This document shows positions 54,809-64,000 of a stretch of DNA of 64,000 nt, piece by piece (positions within the stretch are counted from its first letter, which is position 1; every line of letters begins with the position of its first letter). Location of the stretch: assembly GCF_001653565.1 (NCBI RefSeq), contig NZ_LYPB01000071.1, positions 1 to 64,000 on the forward strand. The letters are read 5' to 3'. The stretch is from Paenibacillus oryzisoli. GTDB lineage: Bacteria; Bacillota; Bacilli; Paenibacillales; NBRC-103111. The notes below the pieces were generated by a model. It saw only the letters and a list, made by a program, of their open reading frames with translations. It did not search any database and was not told the origin of the DNA. A program made the translations under genes and the position numbers.

Positions 54809-54922
54809 ATGAAACGTTATTACTTTTTTGATTTCCCGATCGACCTCATGGCGATTGTTTTTGTATTTCTACTCATGCTGCTAGCAATCTTCCTATCGTT
54901 TCGTAAAGGTATGAAATCATGA
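54809..54922 (+). CDS. 37-residue single-span membrane peptide
   Basis: MKRYYFFDFPIDLMAIVFVF, then more hydrophobic residues and a basic end (SFRKGMKS). One membrane helix covers about residues 12-31. AAGGAG lies ahead of the ATG with good spacing, and its TGA overlaps the start of the pseudouridine synthase (ATGATGA-type overlap), so the two are translationally coupled. Function unknown. Confidence 0.7.
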   Translation: MKRYYFFDFPIDLMAIVFVFLLMLLAIFLSFRKGMKS

Positions 54923-55806
54923 TGACTTGGTCGCGCGATGGGGAGTGGATGGAGTTACCGCTTCCCAATGAACAATGGAAACCATTGAAACCTGGTGCTG
55001 TGGAAGAACTGGCGACATATTTGCCTGTGCCTCGCAAATTTTTCTTGCGTTTAGCCTCTCAGGGGCTTATTCGCACGGACAATCATAAGATTCAGCTGAA
55101 AGTATTTCCGCAGGAAAAAGCTGTGTTTAAACCGGAATCTTACCAATTAGACGTTATATTTGAAGATGAGTTCACTCTAGTTGTGAATAAACCGGCTGGT
55201 AAGTCTGTCCACCCTGCTGAAGCCTCACAAGGAGGGACGCTGGCTAATGCGGTAGCTTACTATTATGAAGCGACAGGACAGGCATGCAGCGTTCGTCATA
55301 TTCATCGTCTAGATAAAGATACGACAGGTGTTGTACTTTATGCCAAAAATGAATGGGCGCATGTCCTATTAGATGAAGCCATGCGTGAGAAGCAAATTGA
55401 TAGACGCTATATTGCGTTGGCTCACGGAATTTTCAAAGAGAAGGAAGGATGGATTGATGAACCGATCGCCAAGGACCGACATGAGCCAGGGAAACGAAGA
55501 GTGGCCCCTAATGGGGATCAAGCGCTTACGCATTATCGCGTTCTTCAGCAAATGAAAGCTGGTGCGCTCGTAGAAGTGGAGCTGGAAACCGGCAGGACGC
55601 ATCAGATTCGCGTTCATCTCAGTCATTTAGGACATCCACTCATTGGAGATACCTTATATGGGGGCTCTTCGCGATTGTTTGAACGGCAAGCACTTCATGG
55701 CGAAAGGCTAATTTATAAGCATCCGATTACGCAAAATGAGGTTGTTGTACACGCCCCGTATCCACTAGATTTCAAGACGTTGTTGGATCAAATGTCAAGG
55801 AATTAA
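54919..55806 (+). CDS. RluA/RluD-family pseudouridine synthase
   Basis: Converts uridines in rRNA or tRNA to pseudouridine; 295 aa. The catalytic motif is IHRLDKDTTGVVLYAKN with Asp132. Other signatures are VNKPAGKSVHPAE and ETGRTHQIRVHLSHLGHPLIGDTLYGG. The first 65 residues are a short S4-like region (PVPRKFFLRLASQGLIR). Which uridine it modifies cannot be told. Start at 54919 or the adjacent ATG at 54922. Confidence 0.9.
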   Translation: MMTWSRDGEWMELPLPNEQWKPLKPGAVEELATYLPVPRKFFLRLASQGLIRTDNHKIQLKVFPQEKAVFKPESYQLDVIFEDEFTLVVNKPAGKSVHPAEASQGGTLANAVAYYYEATGQACSVRHIHRLDKDTTGVVLYAKNEWAHVLLDEAMREKQIDRRYIALAHGIFKEKEGWIDEPIAKDRHEPGKRRVAPNGDQALTHYRVLQQMKAGALVEVELETGRTHQIRVHLSHLGHPLIGDTLYGGSSRLFERQALHGERLIYKHPITQNEVVVHAPYPLDFKTLLDQMSRN

Positions 55807-55922
55807 AAATGTAGTCATGCCTGGCCTTATCCACCCATATACTTAGAGAGACAATCAAGTATATCACCCAACAATTCGGAGCTGCATGATGTTTCGAATT
55901 AACGGAAGGGAGGAACATTTCG

Positions 55923-57044
55923 GTGTCTGAACAACAACCAGGGTTACGTTTTGATATTTATGAACGTGTGCATTTACAGGATAATTTGGCGGCTATACAA
56001 GAATTGAATGAGGTAGAATTACTTCCGCATATTCAAGTAATAACGCTAGATGATCAAGCGATCCTGAAGGGGAATCTACTACTGACAGGAAACTATTTCA
56101 GTGAAGAAGGTGGGAGTCCTCGCACGCTTGAGCATTTGATTCCAGTCGAAATTACACTGCCTTTGAATCGTATTCATCGTGTAGAAGATATTCAGGTGGA
56201 AATTGAGAATTTCGATATCGACCTTTTATCTGCACGAAGCCTTAATGTAACAGGTGTTCTTTCTTTGCAAGGTGTAGAAATGGTTTCTGTACCGCAAGAA
56301 AGCTGGCGGGAGGATGAAGAGGTTACGTTCGTCCATCAAATTGAGTACCCACGTTCCGAGCCTATCATGCCTTACGCATCAGGACCTATACCTATACCAG
56401 CACCTTATGATCAAGAGCCACAGATTCCAGAAGTCCAACAAGCTCCACAAGTCCCACAAGTTCAACAAGTGATTCAACCACCACCAGCGCCAACGCCAGT
56501 TCTTCCTACGCCTTTGCCTACGCCAACTCCTACTTTAATCGCTGCTACACCAGAACCAACGGTGGTTGCAGCTCAGCCAGAAGCCATTTCGGGAGATGGC
56601 TCGATAGGTGTGGATTTTGAACAAATCGAGCTGAAAGTGACCCCGCATGGAGATAGTACCGTCGTTACAGAGGAGAAAAAGGAACTGAAAGTTGCCTTTG
56701 GCAAGAAGGCAGCGGACGCCGTGGAGGTTAACCCATATGGCATCAAATCGCTATTATCTAAGGCAGGCACGTATCTTTCCGACAAGCGGATTGCGGAAGC
56801 TGAGGCGCAAGCGGCTCTTGAGGCGGAATCGCGGGTAGATCCGGTAGAGTGGCGGCGATTATTCCTCCAGAGGGGATCGGAGTCGCAAGAGTTCAGGAAG
56901 CTCAAACTATGTATCGTGCAGAAAGACGACACCCTAGACTCAATCGCGAAGCGTTATCAGTTGACGACGCGTGAGCTTCAATTGATGAATCGTTTAGGCG
57001 ATCAGGATATCGTGGTTGGTCAAGTTATTTATTTGCCCAAATAA
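55923..57044 (+). CDS. spoVID: Stage VI sporulation protein D-like, LysM C-terminus
   Basis: 373 aa. N-terminal beta-rich domain (LRFDIYERVHLQDNLAAIQELNEVEL, ILKGNLLLTGNYFSEEG) as in SpoVID, a Pro/Gln/Thr-rich middle (about 150-225), then a C-terminal LysM domain (VQKDDTLDSIAKRYQLTTRELQLMN). SpoVID encases the forespore with coat proteins. B. subtilis has hemL-spoVID-ysxE-valS; here ysxE is missing and two genes intervene after hemL. GTG start with GGGAGGAAC upstream. Confidence 0.88.
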   Translation: MSEQQPGLRFDIYERVHLQDNLAAIQELNEVELLPHIQVITLDDQAILKGNLLLTGNYFSEEGGSPRTLEHLIPVEITLPLNRIHRVEDIQVEIENFDIDLLSARSLNVTGVLSLQGVEMVSVPQESWREDEEVTFVHQIEYPRSEPIMPYASGPIPIPAPYDQEPQIPEVQQAPQVPQVQQVIQPPPAPTPVLPTPLPTPTPTLIAATPEPTVVAAQPEAISGDGSIGVDFEQIELKVTPHGDSTVVTEEKKELKVAFGKKAADAVEVNPYGIKSLLSKAGTYLSDKRIAEAEAQAALEAESRVDPVEWRRLFLQRGSESQEFRKLKLCIVQKDDTLDSIAKRYQLTTRELQLMNRLGDQDIVVGQVIYLPK

Positions 57045-57060
57045 ATACCTATACATAGGC

Positions 57061-57098
57061 AAGAGCCTTTGGCTGCAGATCGCAGCTGGGGGCTCTTT
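57061..57098 (+). terminator. Terminator of spoVID
   Basis: AAGAGCC...GCTGC-AGATC-GCAGC...GGCTCTT, then TATG; T-run short. Confidence 0.75.
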
Positions 57099-57173
57099 AT
57101 GTTGTGCCCTTGTATAAAATCTACCGTTTCGCCCAATACTAGAAAATAATCCTGAGAAGTGGGTTCGTAATTA

Positions 57174-57202
57174 TTGACTATATGTCGATAATTCGATATC
57201 AT
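57174..57202 (+). promoter_or_regulatory. Promoter of the valS leader
   Basis: TTGACT, 17-base spacer, TATCAT, five of six in each box, just ahead of the T-box. Confidence 0.7.
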
Positions 57203-57235
57203 ATAGTGTAAATCATTTTCAAACCAACATATGGA

Positions 57236-57511
57236 ATTGCAAGGATAGGGAGTAGTAGTCGGAACGCCCTTCAGAGAGTGGAACTGCAGCGCTGAGAGGT
57301 TCCTCAGGATACATCCGATCGAAGTCACCCTGGAGCAGTAAATGTGAGTGCAAGTGTGAGTTTCATTTCTCGCAGGCATTAGCATTTTCCGGTCGCAGCC
57401 GTTATCTGTTTAAGTGTCATGTTATTTGCTATTTGGGCAATTGCATGAAATGAAGGTGGTACCACGGAAGCTATACCTTTCGTCCTTTTTGGGGCGAAAG
57501 GTTTTTTTGTG
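57236..57511 (+). promoter_or_regulatory. T-box leader, valine-specific
   Basis: Stem I landmarks GGATAGGGAGTAGTAG, CAGAGAGTGGAA and GCTGAGAGGTTCC; specifier GTC (57324-57326) in GAAGTCACC, reading valine. T-box sequence AAGGTGGTACCACGG at 57453-57467, whose TGGT bulge complements the tRNA-Val ACCA end. Terminator CCTTTCG/CGAAAGG with T7 (57476-57508). Uncharged tRNA-Val should prevent termination and raise valS. Confidence 0.95.
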
Positions 57512-57545
57512 TTTATAACAACTAGCCAGATATGGAGGTACTATG

Positions 57546-60206
57546 ATGACCGAAACGAAATTACAAACGGAAATGCCTACAACGTATGACCCGAAAGAAG
57601 CGGAGCGCAAGTGGTACGACTACTGGATCAAAAATGAATTCTTCAAAGCAGGCAACCGCCCTGATGCAGAAACCTACACCATCGTGATACCGCCTCCGAA
57701 CGTAACGGGGATGCTGCACATTGGGCATGCACTTGATTTTACACTGCAAGATATACTGATTCGTACGAAGCGTATGCAAGGTTTTGACACACTGTGGTTA
57801 CCAGGTTCCGACCATGCAGGGATTGCTACGCAAACCAAAGTTGAACAAAAGCTTCGTGAACAAGGGCAAACGCGTTATGATCTTGGGCGCGAGAAGTTCT
57901 TGGAGAAGGTATGGGAGTGGAAAGAATTATATGCGGACACGATTCGTGAGCAATGGGCCAAAATGGGCTTCTCTCTCGATTATTCGCGTGAACGCTTCAC
58001 ATTGGACGAAGGGCTTTCGCAAGCGGTTCGTGAAGTTTTCGTAAGTTTGTTTGAGAAAGGTCTCATCTATCGCGGCAACTATATTATTAACTGGGATCCG
58101 GCGGCTCGCACAGCGCTTTCGGATATTGAAGTAGAATACAAAGAGGTACAGGGTGCCTTGTACCATTTGAAATATGAAACAACAGACGGTTCAGGATCCA
58201 TCGTAGTAGCTACGACACGTCCTGAAACGATGCTTGGTGATACTGCGGTTGCTGTTCATCCGAAGGATGATCGCTATAAGCATTTGATCGGCAAGTCATT
58301 GCTGCTTCCAATTGTAAATCGTGAAATTCCGATTATTGCAGACGAGTATGTTGAAAAAGAATTCGGAAGCGGCGCGGTTAAAATTACGCCTGCACATGAC
58401 CCGAACGATTTCGAAGTTGGTAAGCGTCACAATCTGCCACAAATTCTCGTTATGGACGAAACGGGAACAATGAATGCGAATGCTGGGCCTTACCAAGGGA
58501 AAGATCGTTTCGAGTGCCGTAAGCAAATCGTTGCCGATTTGAAAGAGCAAGGTGTTCTGATCAAAATCGAAGAGCACGTTCATCAAGTTGGACATAGCGA
58601 GCGCAGTGGCGCAGTTATTGAGCCTTACTTGTCGACCCAATGGTTCGTGAAAATGCAGCCTTTGGCTGATCAAGCAATTAAAGCGCAGAAATCAGGCAAT
58701 GGTGTTAATTTTGTACCAGACCGTTTCGAGAAAACGTATTTGAACTGGATTGAAAATGTACGTGACTGGTGTATTTCCCGGCAACTATGGTGGGGCCATC
58801 GTATTCCTGCTTGGCATTGTGCGGATTGCGGTCAAGTTACGGTAACTCGTGAGGATGCGACGATCTGTTCCCATTGTCAAAGTGCGAATCTCAACCAAGA
58901 TAACGATGTTCTAGATACGTGGTTCAGCTCGGCGCTATGGCCTTTCTCCACATTAGGGTGGCCGAATGATTCCGAAGATATGAAACGTTTCTATCCGACG
59001 AGTGTGCTCGTTACAGGCTACGATATCATTTACTTCTGGGTTGCTCGGATGATTTTCCAAGGTCTTGAATTCACGGATCAAATTCCATTCAAAGATGTGC
59101 TTATGCATGGTCTTGTTCGTGATTCCGAAGGACGTAAAATGTCCAAATCGCTTGGGAACGGCGTTGATCCGTTAGAAGTGATCGAGAAATACGGCGCAGA
59201 TGCGATGCGCTATATGATTTCTACGAGCTCCACGCCAGGGCAAGATTTGCGCTTCCGTTGGGAACGGGTTGAGCAAGCTCGTAATTTTGCCAATAAGATT
59301 TGGAATGCTTCCCGATTCGCTCTAATGAATTTGGAGGGCGTTACCGCAGCAGATATCGATTTGACGGGTAAACTGGGCACAGCGGATCGTTGGATTCTAC
59401 ATCGCTTGAACGAGACAGTTCGTGATGTAACACGTCTAATTGACAGCTATGAATTCGGTGAAACAGGCCGTCTACTGTATAACTTCATCTGGGATGATCT
59501 CTGTGACTGGTATATTGAGTTCAGTAAACTGAGCTTATACGGTACAGATGCAGCCGCGAAGAAGCAGACACAATCGGTACTTGCATATGTTCTTGATCAA
59601 ACGCAGCGTTTGATTCATCCATTCATGCCGTTTATTTCAGAAGAAATTTGGCAGCATCTGCCGCATGTTGGGGATACAATTACGCTCGCTGCATGGCCGA
59701 CTGAGAATGCCGCTTTCGAAGCGCTGGATGCGATTCGTGAGATGGAGCTTCTGATGGAAGCGATTCGTTCCGTTCGTAATATCCGGGCAGAAGTGAATGT
59801 GCCCATGAGTAAGAAGGTTGAGCTTCTAATTAAACCAGCAAGTGCTGAGACACAGGACATTCTTAGCCAAAATGAAGAATATTTGAAACGTTTCTGTAAC
59901 ACATCCTTGCTTGAAATTGACCTTGCAATGGCAGCACCAGACAAAGCAATGACATCGATTATCACGGGGGCTGAGCTTTACTTGCCATTAGCAGGTTTGA
60001 TCGATATCGCACAAGAGTTAACACGCTTAGACAAAGAATTGCAATCCTTGCACGGTGAAGTTGAGCGCATTGAGAAGAAGCTGGGTAATGAAGGCTTTGT
60101 AGCTAAAGCGCCTGCGAAAGTTATTGAAGAAGAGAAAGCCAAGCTGGCTGATTACGCAGATAAACGGGATAAAGTTATCGCGCGATTAGCGGAGTTAAAG
60201 GCTTAA
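57546..60206 (+). CDS. valS: Valyl-tRNA synthetase
   Basis: Class I synthetase, 886 aa. HIGH motif in [15 protein letters not shown], editing domain with [25 protein letters not shown] at about residue 531 ([11 protein letters not shown]), anticodon-binding domain, and the C-terminal coiled coil ([23 protein letters not shown]). GGAGGT is six bases before the ATG at 57546 and three before that at 57543, so I favour the second. Regulated by the T-box above. Confidence 0.98.
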   Translation: MTETKLQTEMPTTYDPKEAERKWYDYWIKNEFFKAGNRPDAETYTIVIPPPNVTGMLHIGHALDFTLQDILIRTKRMQGFDTLWLPGSDHAGIATQTKVEQKLREQGQTRYDLGREKFLEKVWEWKELYADTIREQWAKMGFSLDYSRERFTLDEGLSQAVREVFVSLFEKGLIYRGNYIINWDPAARTALSDIEVEYKEVQGALYHLKYETTDGSGSIVVATTRPETMLGDTAVAVHPKDDRYKHLIGKSLLLPIVNREIPIIADEYVEKEFGSGAVKITPAHDPNDFEVGKRHNLPQILVMDETGTMNANAGPYQGKDRFECRKQIVADLKEQGVLIKIEEHVHQVGHSERSGAVIEPYLSTQWFVKMQPLADQAIKAQKSGNGVNFVPDRFEKTYLNWIENVRDWCISRQLWWGHRIPAWHCADCGQVTVTREDATICSHCQSANLNQDNDVLDTWFSSALWPFSTLGWPNDSEDMKRFYPTSVLVTGYDIIYFWVARMIFQGLEFTDQIPFKDVLMHGLVRDSEGRKMSKSLGNGVDPLEVIEKYGADAMRYMISTSSTPGQDLRFRWERVEQARNFANKIWNASRFALMNLEGVTAADIDLTGKLGTADRWILHRLNETVRDVTRLIDSYEFGETGRLLYNFIWDDLCDWYIEFSKLSLYGTDAAAKKQTQSVLAYVLDQTQRLIHPFMPFISEEIWQHLPHVGDTITLAAWPTENAAFEALDAIREMELLMEAIRSVRNIRAEVNVPMSKKVELLIKPASAETQDILSQNEEYLKRFCNTSLLEIDLAMAAPDKAMTSIITGAELYLPLAGLIDIAQELTRLDKELQSLHGEVERIEKKLGNEGFVAKAPAKVIEEEKAKLADYADKRDKVIARLAELKA

Positions 60207-60275
60207 GAACGTAAATTATACGATTGCCTAGGTTCGTCTACATGGTAATTCATATAGTAAAAGAGGATGAGAACA

Positions 60276-61649
60276 ATGGATGAAATCAAGAATACGGCGG
60301 GTGAATTTCAATCCGCACAGGAAGCCATTGATTGGATCGTTGGACGGATGGAGAAGCTGGGTATGAAGCCTGGCCTCCAACGTATGGAACTGTTGATGGA
60401 GAAGTTGGGTCATCCTGAACGCAGGTTGAAGTTCATTCATGTAGCGGGAACGAACGGTAAGGGCTCAACTTGCGCTTACCTTGCTTCCGTGCTTGGAGCT
60501 TGCGGCTATGATGTAGGTACGTTCACTTCACCTTACTTGGTGAGGTATACGAACCGTATACAAGTCAATGGCGCCGATATTGAGGACGACGTACTACTAC
60601 GTTTAGTGAATGAAATGAAGCCAATTGTGGATGAGATTGCAGGTACAGAGGTTGGTTCGCCAACGATGTTTGAGATTTCAACGGCACTGGCGATTCTATA
60701 CTTTGGGAAAGTAGCTTATCCCGACTATGTTGTATGGGAAACTGGACTCGGGGGAAGGCTGGATAGCACGAATATCGTGAATCCAATTGCTACTGTAATT
60801 ACGAATGTCGGTCATGATCATATGGACATTCTCGGGGATACCTTAGAGCTTGTAGCGGCTGAAAAAGCGGGAATTATTAAAGCGGGTGTTCCTGTCATTA
60901 CGGCGGTGGAGCCTGCGGCGATTTGGAGCGTTATCGAACAAACGGCTAAGGCGAAGAAAGCAACGCTCTACTCCCTTGGCGATCAATTTTCGTTGACGGA
61001 TGTGACGAGTGAGCTTGACCGTCAAACCTTTCAGTTTAACGGTCCATTCCGGCCGATTCCTGAGTTAGCTATTACATTGAATGGAGAGCACCAATTGAAA
61101 AATGCCGCTGTCGCGGTCATGACGCTTGAGGTTCTTCGCCAATATTACGCAACTATCGTGGATGATGAGGATTTGCAGAAGGGTCTTTCTGGAACCAAAT
61201 GGCCAGGAAGATTGGAAATGGTTTCACACGAGCCGCGCATTCTCATTGACGGCGCTCATAACCCTGAGGGGGCTGCGACGCTAGCTGCAGCACTTCAGAA
61301 CGTGTATAGTTATAAGAAGCTTCATATGATGATCGGAATGCTAGCCACGAAGAATCATACAGGCTACTTAAGGCATATACTACCATTGGTGGATACGCTC
61401 ATTATTACGGAAGCCAATTTTCATAAAAAAGGGGATGCTTACGCCCTCGCTGAAATTGCAAACGGTCTGCTTCGAGAGATGAATCTAGAAGTAGATGTTG
61501 TCGTAGAACGCGATTGGAAGCAAGCGCTAACCTTATTAACAAATAGAACTGAGCAGGATGATCTGGCGGTCGTATCCGGCACGCTGTATTTAATTTCTGA
61601 TGTTCGTTCTTGGATAACCTATCAAACCGATTCTGAAAAAGGATGGTGA
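60276..61649 (+). CDS. folC: Folylpolyglutamate synthase / dihydrofolate synthase
   Basis: Adds glutamates to folates; 457 aa. Mur-ligase fold: P-loop HVAGTNGKGSTCAYLA, folate loop TSPYLVRYTNRIQVNG, central VVWETGLGGRLDSTN and TNVGHDHMDILGDT, C-terminal RILIDGAHNPEGA. GAGGATGAG precedes the ATG at 60276; another ATG nine bases earlier is possible. The valS-folC order is conserved in Bacillota. Confidence 0.95.
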   Translation: MDEIKNTAGEFQSAQEAIDWIVGRMEKLGMKPGLQRMELLMEKLGHPERRLKFIHVAGTNGKGSTCAYLASVLGACGYDVGTFTSPYLVRYTNRIQVNGADIEDDVLLRLVNEMKPIVDEIAGTEVGSPTMFEISTALAILYFGKVAYPDYVVWETGLGGRLDSTNIVNPIATVITNVGHDHMDILGDTLELVAAEKAGIIKAGVPVITAVEPAAIWSVIEQTAKAKKATLYSLGDQFSLTDVTSELDRQTFQFNGPFRPIPELAITLNGEHQLKNAAVAVMTLEVLRQYYATIVDDEDLQKGLSGTKWPGRLEMVSHEPRILIDGAHNPEGAATLAAALQNVYSYKKLHMMIGMLATKNHTGYLRHILPLVDTLIITEANFHKKGDAYALAEIANGLLREMNLEVDVVVERDWKQALTLLTNRTEQDDLAVVSGTLYLISDVRSWITYQTDSEKGW

Positions 61650-61656
61650 GAACAGC

Positions 61657-63045
61657 GTGAATCAAGCAGAACACGTACATTTTATTGGAATCGGCGGATA
61701 CGGCATGAGTGCCATTGCCAAAGTCATGCTCGAGATGGGATACCGTGTCTCAGGGTCAGATATTGCTCAGCAGGAGTTAACTGAGAAATTGAAAGCCAAG
61801 GGCGCTCAAGTCTTTATCGGTCATCAGGCAACGAACGTATCTGGTGCTGATCTTGTTGTATATTCAACCGCAATAGCCAAAGATGATGTCGAACTGCAAG
61901 CAGCAGAGCAGATGAACATCCCGATCATTCATCGTTCACAAATGCTGGGACGGCTGATGAATGAACGCAAAGGGATTGCTGTAGCAGGCGCCCATGGGAA
62001 GACTACAACCTCTTCCATGATTGCTTTGGTTATGGAAATTTGCGGTACGGATCCAACGTATATCATCGGTGGAGAAATAATGAATGTTGGCAGTAATGCC
62101 AAGGCTGGTAAAGGGGAGTATGTGGTAGCGGAGGCCGATGAGAGCGATGGAACCTTCCTGCAGTACCACCCAACTCTTGCGTTAGTGAACAATATCGAAG
62201 CGGACCATTTGGAAAACTATAATGGCGATTTCGAGAACTTGAAGAAAGCCTACAAACAATTCTTGAGCCAAGTAAGACCTGGCGGTAAAGCGATTGTCTG
62301 TCAGGACGATGAATTCCTGCGCGAGATGATTCCAGAAATTCAAAGTCAAGTGATTACGTACGGGATCGAAACGCAAGCGGATTATATCGCTCGTGACATC
62401 TCACTAGGTGATCGCAAGGTAACCTTTACAGTAGAGTCTAATGGGGCATCTTTAGGACAAATCAGCCTGTCCGTGCCTGGTAAACATAATGTGTACAATG
62501 CGCTTGCGACATTGATTACTTGCATAGAAGCAGGACTATCTTTCGAGAACATTGCGGAAGCGATTCAAGAGTTTCGCGGTGCAAAGCGTAGATTCCAAGT
62601 GCTGGGTGAAGTTGAGAACATCTTGGTCATTGATGATTACGCGCATCACCCTACAGAGATTCAAGCAACGATTTCCGCTGCCAAAGCAACGAGAAAGCGT
62701 ATCATCGCCGTGTTCCAGCCGCAACGGTATACACGAACTTACTATTTGTTCGAGCAGTTTAGCCGCTCCTTCTTAGAAGCGGATGAAGTGATCATAACGG
62801 ATATCTATTCACCAGCAGGCGAACAACGGATAGAAGGTGTTGACTCTGCTAAACTCGTTGAGTTGATACGAGGCAACAGCAACCCGAATGTGCAGCATAT
62901 TGCCACACGTGACGAAGTACTGACCTATTTAATAGACCATGTTCAACCAGGTGACCTTGTACTCACGATGGGTGCAGGAGACATCTGGAAGGCAGCGGAT
63001 GGGTTAGCGAAATCGCTGCGCAAGAAATACGAATCACATACCTAG
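61657..63045 (+). CDS. murC: UDP-N-acetylmuramate--L-alanine ligase
   Basis: First amino-acid addition in peptidoglycan precursor synthesis; 462 aa. N-terminal UDP-binding HFIGIGGYGMSAIAKVMLE, ATP loop VAGAHGKTTTSSMIA, EADESDGTFL, NNIEADHLENY and DDYAHHPTEIQATI. GTG start seven bases after folC with GGATGGTGAG upstream. Terminator follows directly. Confidence 0.97.
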   Translation: MNQAEHVHFIGIGGYGMSAIAKVMLEMGYRVSGSDIAQQELTEKLKAKGAQVFIGHQATNVSGADLVVYSTAIAKDDVELQAAEQMNIPIIHRSQMLGRLMNERKGIAVAGAHGKTTTSSMIALVMEICGTDPTYIIGGEIMNVGSNAKAGKGEYVVAEADESDGTFLQYHPTLALVNNIEADHLENYNGDFENLKKAYKQFLSQVRPGGKAIVCQDDEFLREMIPEIQSQVITYGIETQADYIARDISLGDRKVTFTVESNGASLGQISLSVPGKHNVYNALATLITCIEAGLSFENIAEAIQEFRGAKRRFQVLGEVENILVIDDYAHHPTEIQATISAAKATRKRIIAVFQPQRYTRTYYLFEQFSRSFLEADEVIITDIYSPAGEQRIEGVDSAKLVELIRGNSNPNVQHIATRDEVLTYLIDHVQPGDLVLTMGAGDIWKAADGLAKSLRKKYESHT

Positions 63046-63050
63046 AGAGA

Positions 63051-63090
63051 AGATCGCTTGAGCCGATGGGCTGGGGGCGGTCTTTTTTTC
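63051..63090 (+). terminator. Terminator of folC-murC
   Basis: AGATCGC-N-AGCC/GGGCT-N-GCGGTCT then a run of T (G-U pair in the outer stem). Confidence 0.8.
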
Positions 63091-63208
63091 TTGAAGGAAT
63101 CATAATATGGTCCTCTCTCTCATACTCTAGTAACAGAAGATTGGGACAAGATCACACGGCATTGTACCCGTTTCGGGCCATATATATGATGAGGAGTGAG
63201 AGAAGAGG

Positions 63209-64000
63209 ATGAAAAAAGCTAGAATTACATATCGCTTCGACCCCAATGAAGGAACAGAATCGACACGCAGAGCAGCCAGGGTGCATGATCAAGAGGAGAA
63301 TATCATTCCACTCTATCAAGAAGAGTTTAAAGTGATAGAGCCGAAGATAGATCGCAGCCCGAAGGAAGTAACACGATATGAGCAAGGGGAAAGAGAGCAA
63401 GTAGAATCACTATTTGAACCGCATGCGCTGAATACGTTTACCACTGATTTTGGAAGCTGGCATAGCCAGATTGAATCGGAAGGAGAGCGTGTGGAACGAA
63501 TCATTCGGGAAACCCAAATATCTCGTGAGGGGCAGAATCCACCACTTCCAACAACGGTTATTCGACAAGAGAGAGAGCCAGAGCCGGATCCGGATCCGGA
63601 GCATCATCGAGAGGAATGGTCAACTTGGACTCCCAAAGAACCCTACCGGGACCCTGGGAATGAAACGCGTTATGCGAAGTCGTCTGGGGCGCCGTGGATT
63701 CGTATAGCCACATCAGTGGCAGGGGCAGTGGTAACGGGAATCGCATTCGGTTTCTTCGTGCTCTCTATGTTCTCCTCAGAGCGAGATACTACCACGATCG
63801 TAGCGACAACAATTCCGAGTAAAGTTACGGTGGCATCACCCAATACACAAGGATCTGCCTCCACGACCAAAACACAAACAGGTACGGGCGATGTCGCTTT
63901 ACCTGCTACAACTGCAGCTGTCACTGCCGTGCAAATTCCTGCTAAATCGTATACCTTCTTGCAAAATGGGGTGTTCAGCTCGCTTCAAGGCGCTCAAGCT
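63209..64000 (+). CDS. SPOR-domain membrane protein, 3' end cut by window
   Basis: The first 264 codons are present and open to the window end. Residues 1-160 are a charged cytoplasmic region (MKKARITYRFDPNEG; acidic EPEPDPDPE stretch). About 164-187 is a membrane helix (IRIATSVAGAVVTGIAFGFF). A Thr/Ser-rich linker follows, and from about residue 247 YTFLQNGVFSSLQGAQ opens a SPOR-like domain, which binds denuded peptidoglycan at septa. GAGGAGTGAG lies upstream. Location after murC suits a cell-division or wall role. Confidence 0.75.
   Translation, partial: MKKARITYRFDPNEGTESTRRAARVHDQEENIIPLYQEEFKVIEPKIDRSPKEVTRYEQGEREQVESLFEPHALNTFTTDFGSWHSQIESEGERVERIIRETQISREGQNPPLPTTVIRQEREPEPDPDPEHHREEWSTWTPKEPYRDPGNETRYAKSSGAPWIRIATSVAGAVVTGIAFGFFVLSMFSSERDTTTIVATTIPSKVTVASPNTQGSASTTKTQTGTGDVALPATTAAVTAVQIPAKSYTFLQNGVFSSLQGAQA

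Overview
The window looks like chromosome from an endospore-forming Bacillota, most likely Paenibacillus or a close relative. The basis is gene content and order: gerE, gerM-rph-rdgB, tig-clpP-clpX, lonB-lonA-ysxC, a hemA-X-C-D-B-E-H-Y-L supercluster, and spoVID-valS-folC-murC. Base composition is moderate, about the mid-40s % GC by eye, with local GC-rich patches. No phage, integrase, transposase or CRISPR array was seen. Almost everything is core chromosome. The accessory-looking parts are the nitrate module and several families of intergenic repeats.

Left part (1-13.1 kb): an RND exporter (minus strand) and a secreted CAP-domain protein are followed by a nitrate-assimilation module. On the minus strand an ANTAR antiterminator protein overlaps (ATGA) a TrpD2-like protein. 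Divergent from them, a consensus sigma-A promoter with a GlnR/TnrA-type box on its -35 drives a 270-nt leader and then a NarK-type transporter, nirB, nirD and the catalytic nitrate reductase. The leader holds a clear ANTAR two-hairpin element whose second hairpin overlaps an intrinsic terminator, then a second, less canonical copy of the same arrangement.

Middle part (13.1-40.4 kb): repeat-rich spacers; gerE; a methyltransferase and a GC-rich MBL-fold hydrolase; a PgpA/YutG-like protein; gerM-rph-rdgB; asparagine synthase; two tiny genes, one with a sigma-G-like promoter; a soluble PAS chemotaxis-type protein; tRNA-Arg(TCT). Then come the protein-quality-control and housekeeping genes tig, clpP, clpX, ispG, a YibQ-type deacetylase, a cell-wall amidase, lonB, lonA and ysxC. 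Next is speD, behind a structured leader I cannot assign.

Right part (40.4-64 kb): a long tetrapyrrole cluster starts at an extended -10 promoter overlapped by a PerR-like box. It runs hemA-hemX-precorrin-2 dehydrogenase-hemC-(SUMT/HemD fusion)-hemB-hemE-hemH-hemY, then a divergent Crp/Fnr regulator and hemL. It makes heme and also carries the siroheme-branch enzymes, so it can supply the NirB cofactor used by the nitrate module. After it lie a phosphodiester glycosidase-family protein, a 37-residue membrane peptide coupled to an RluD-type pseudouridine synthase, spoVID, a valine T-box with valS, folC, murC and a SPOR-domain protein cut by the window end.

Starts were chosen by ribosome-binding site, operon overlap and family N-terminus, so several genes begin inside longer open frames. 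All functional names are by recognition of sequence and gene order; no database search was run.
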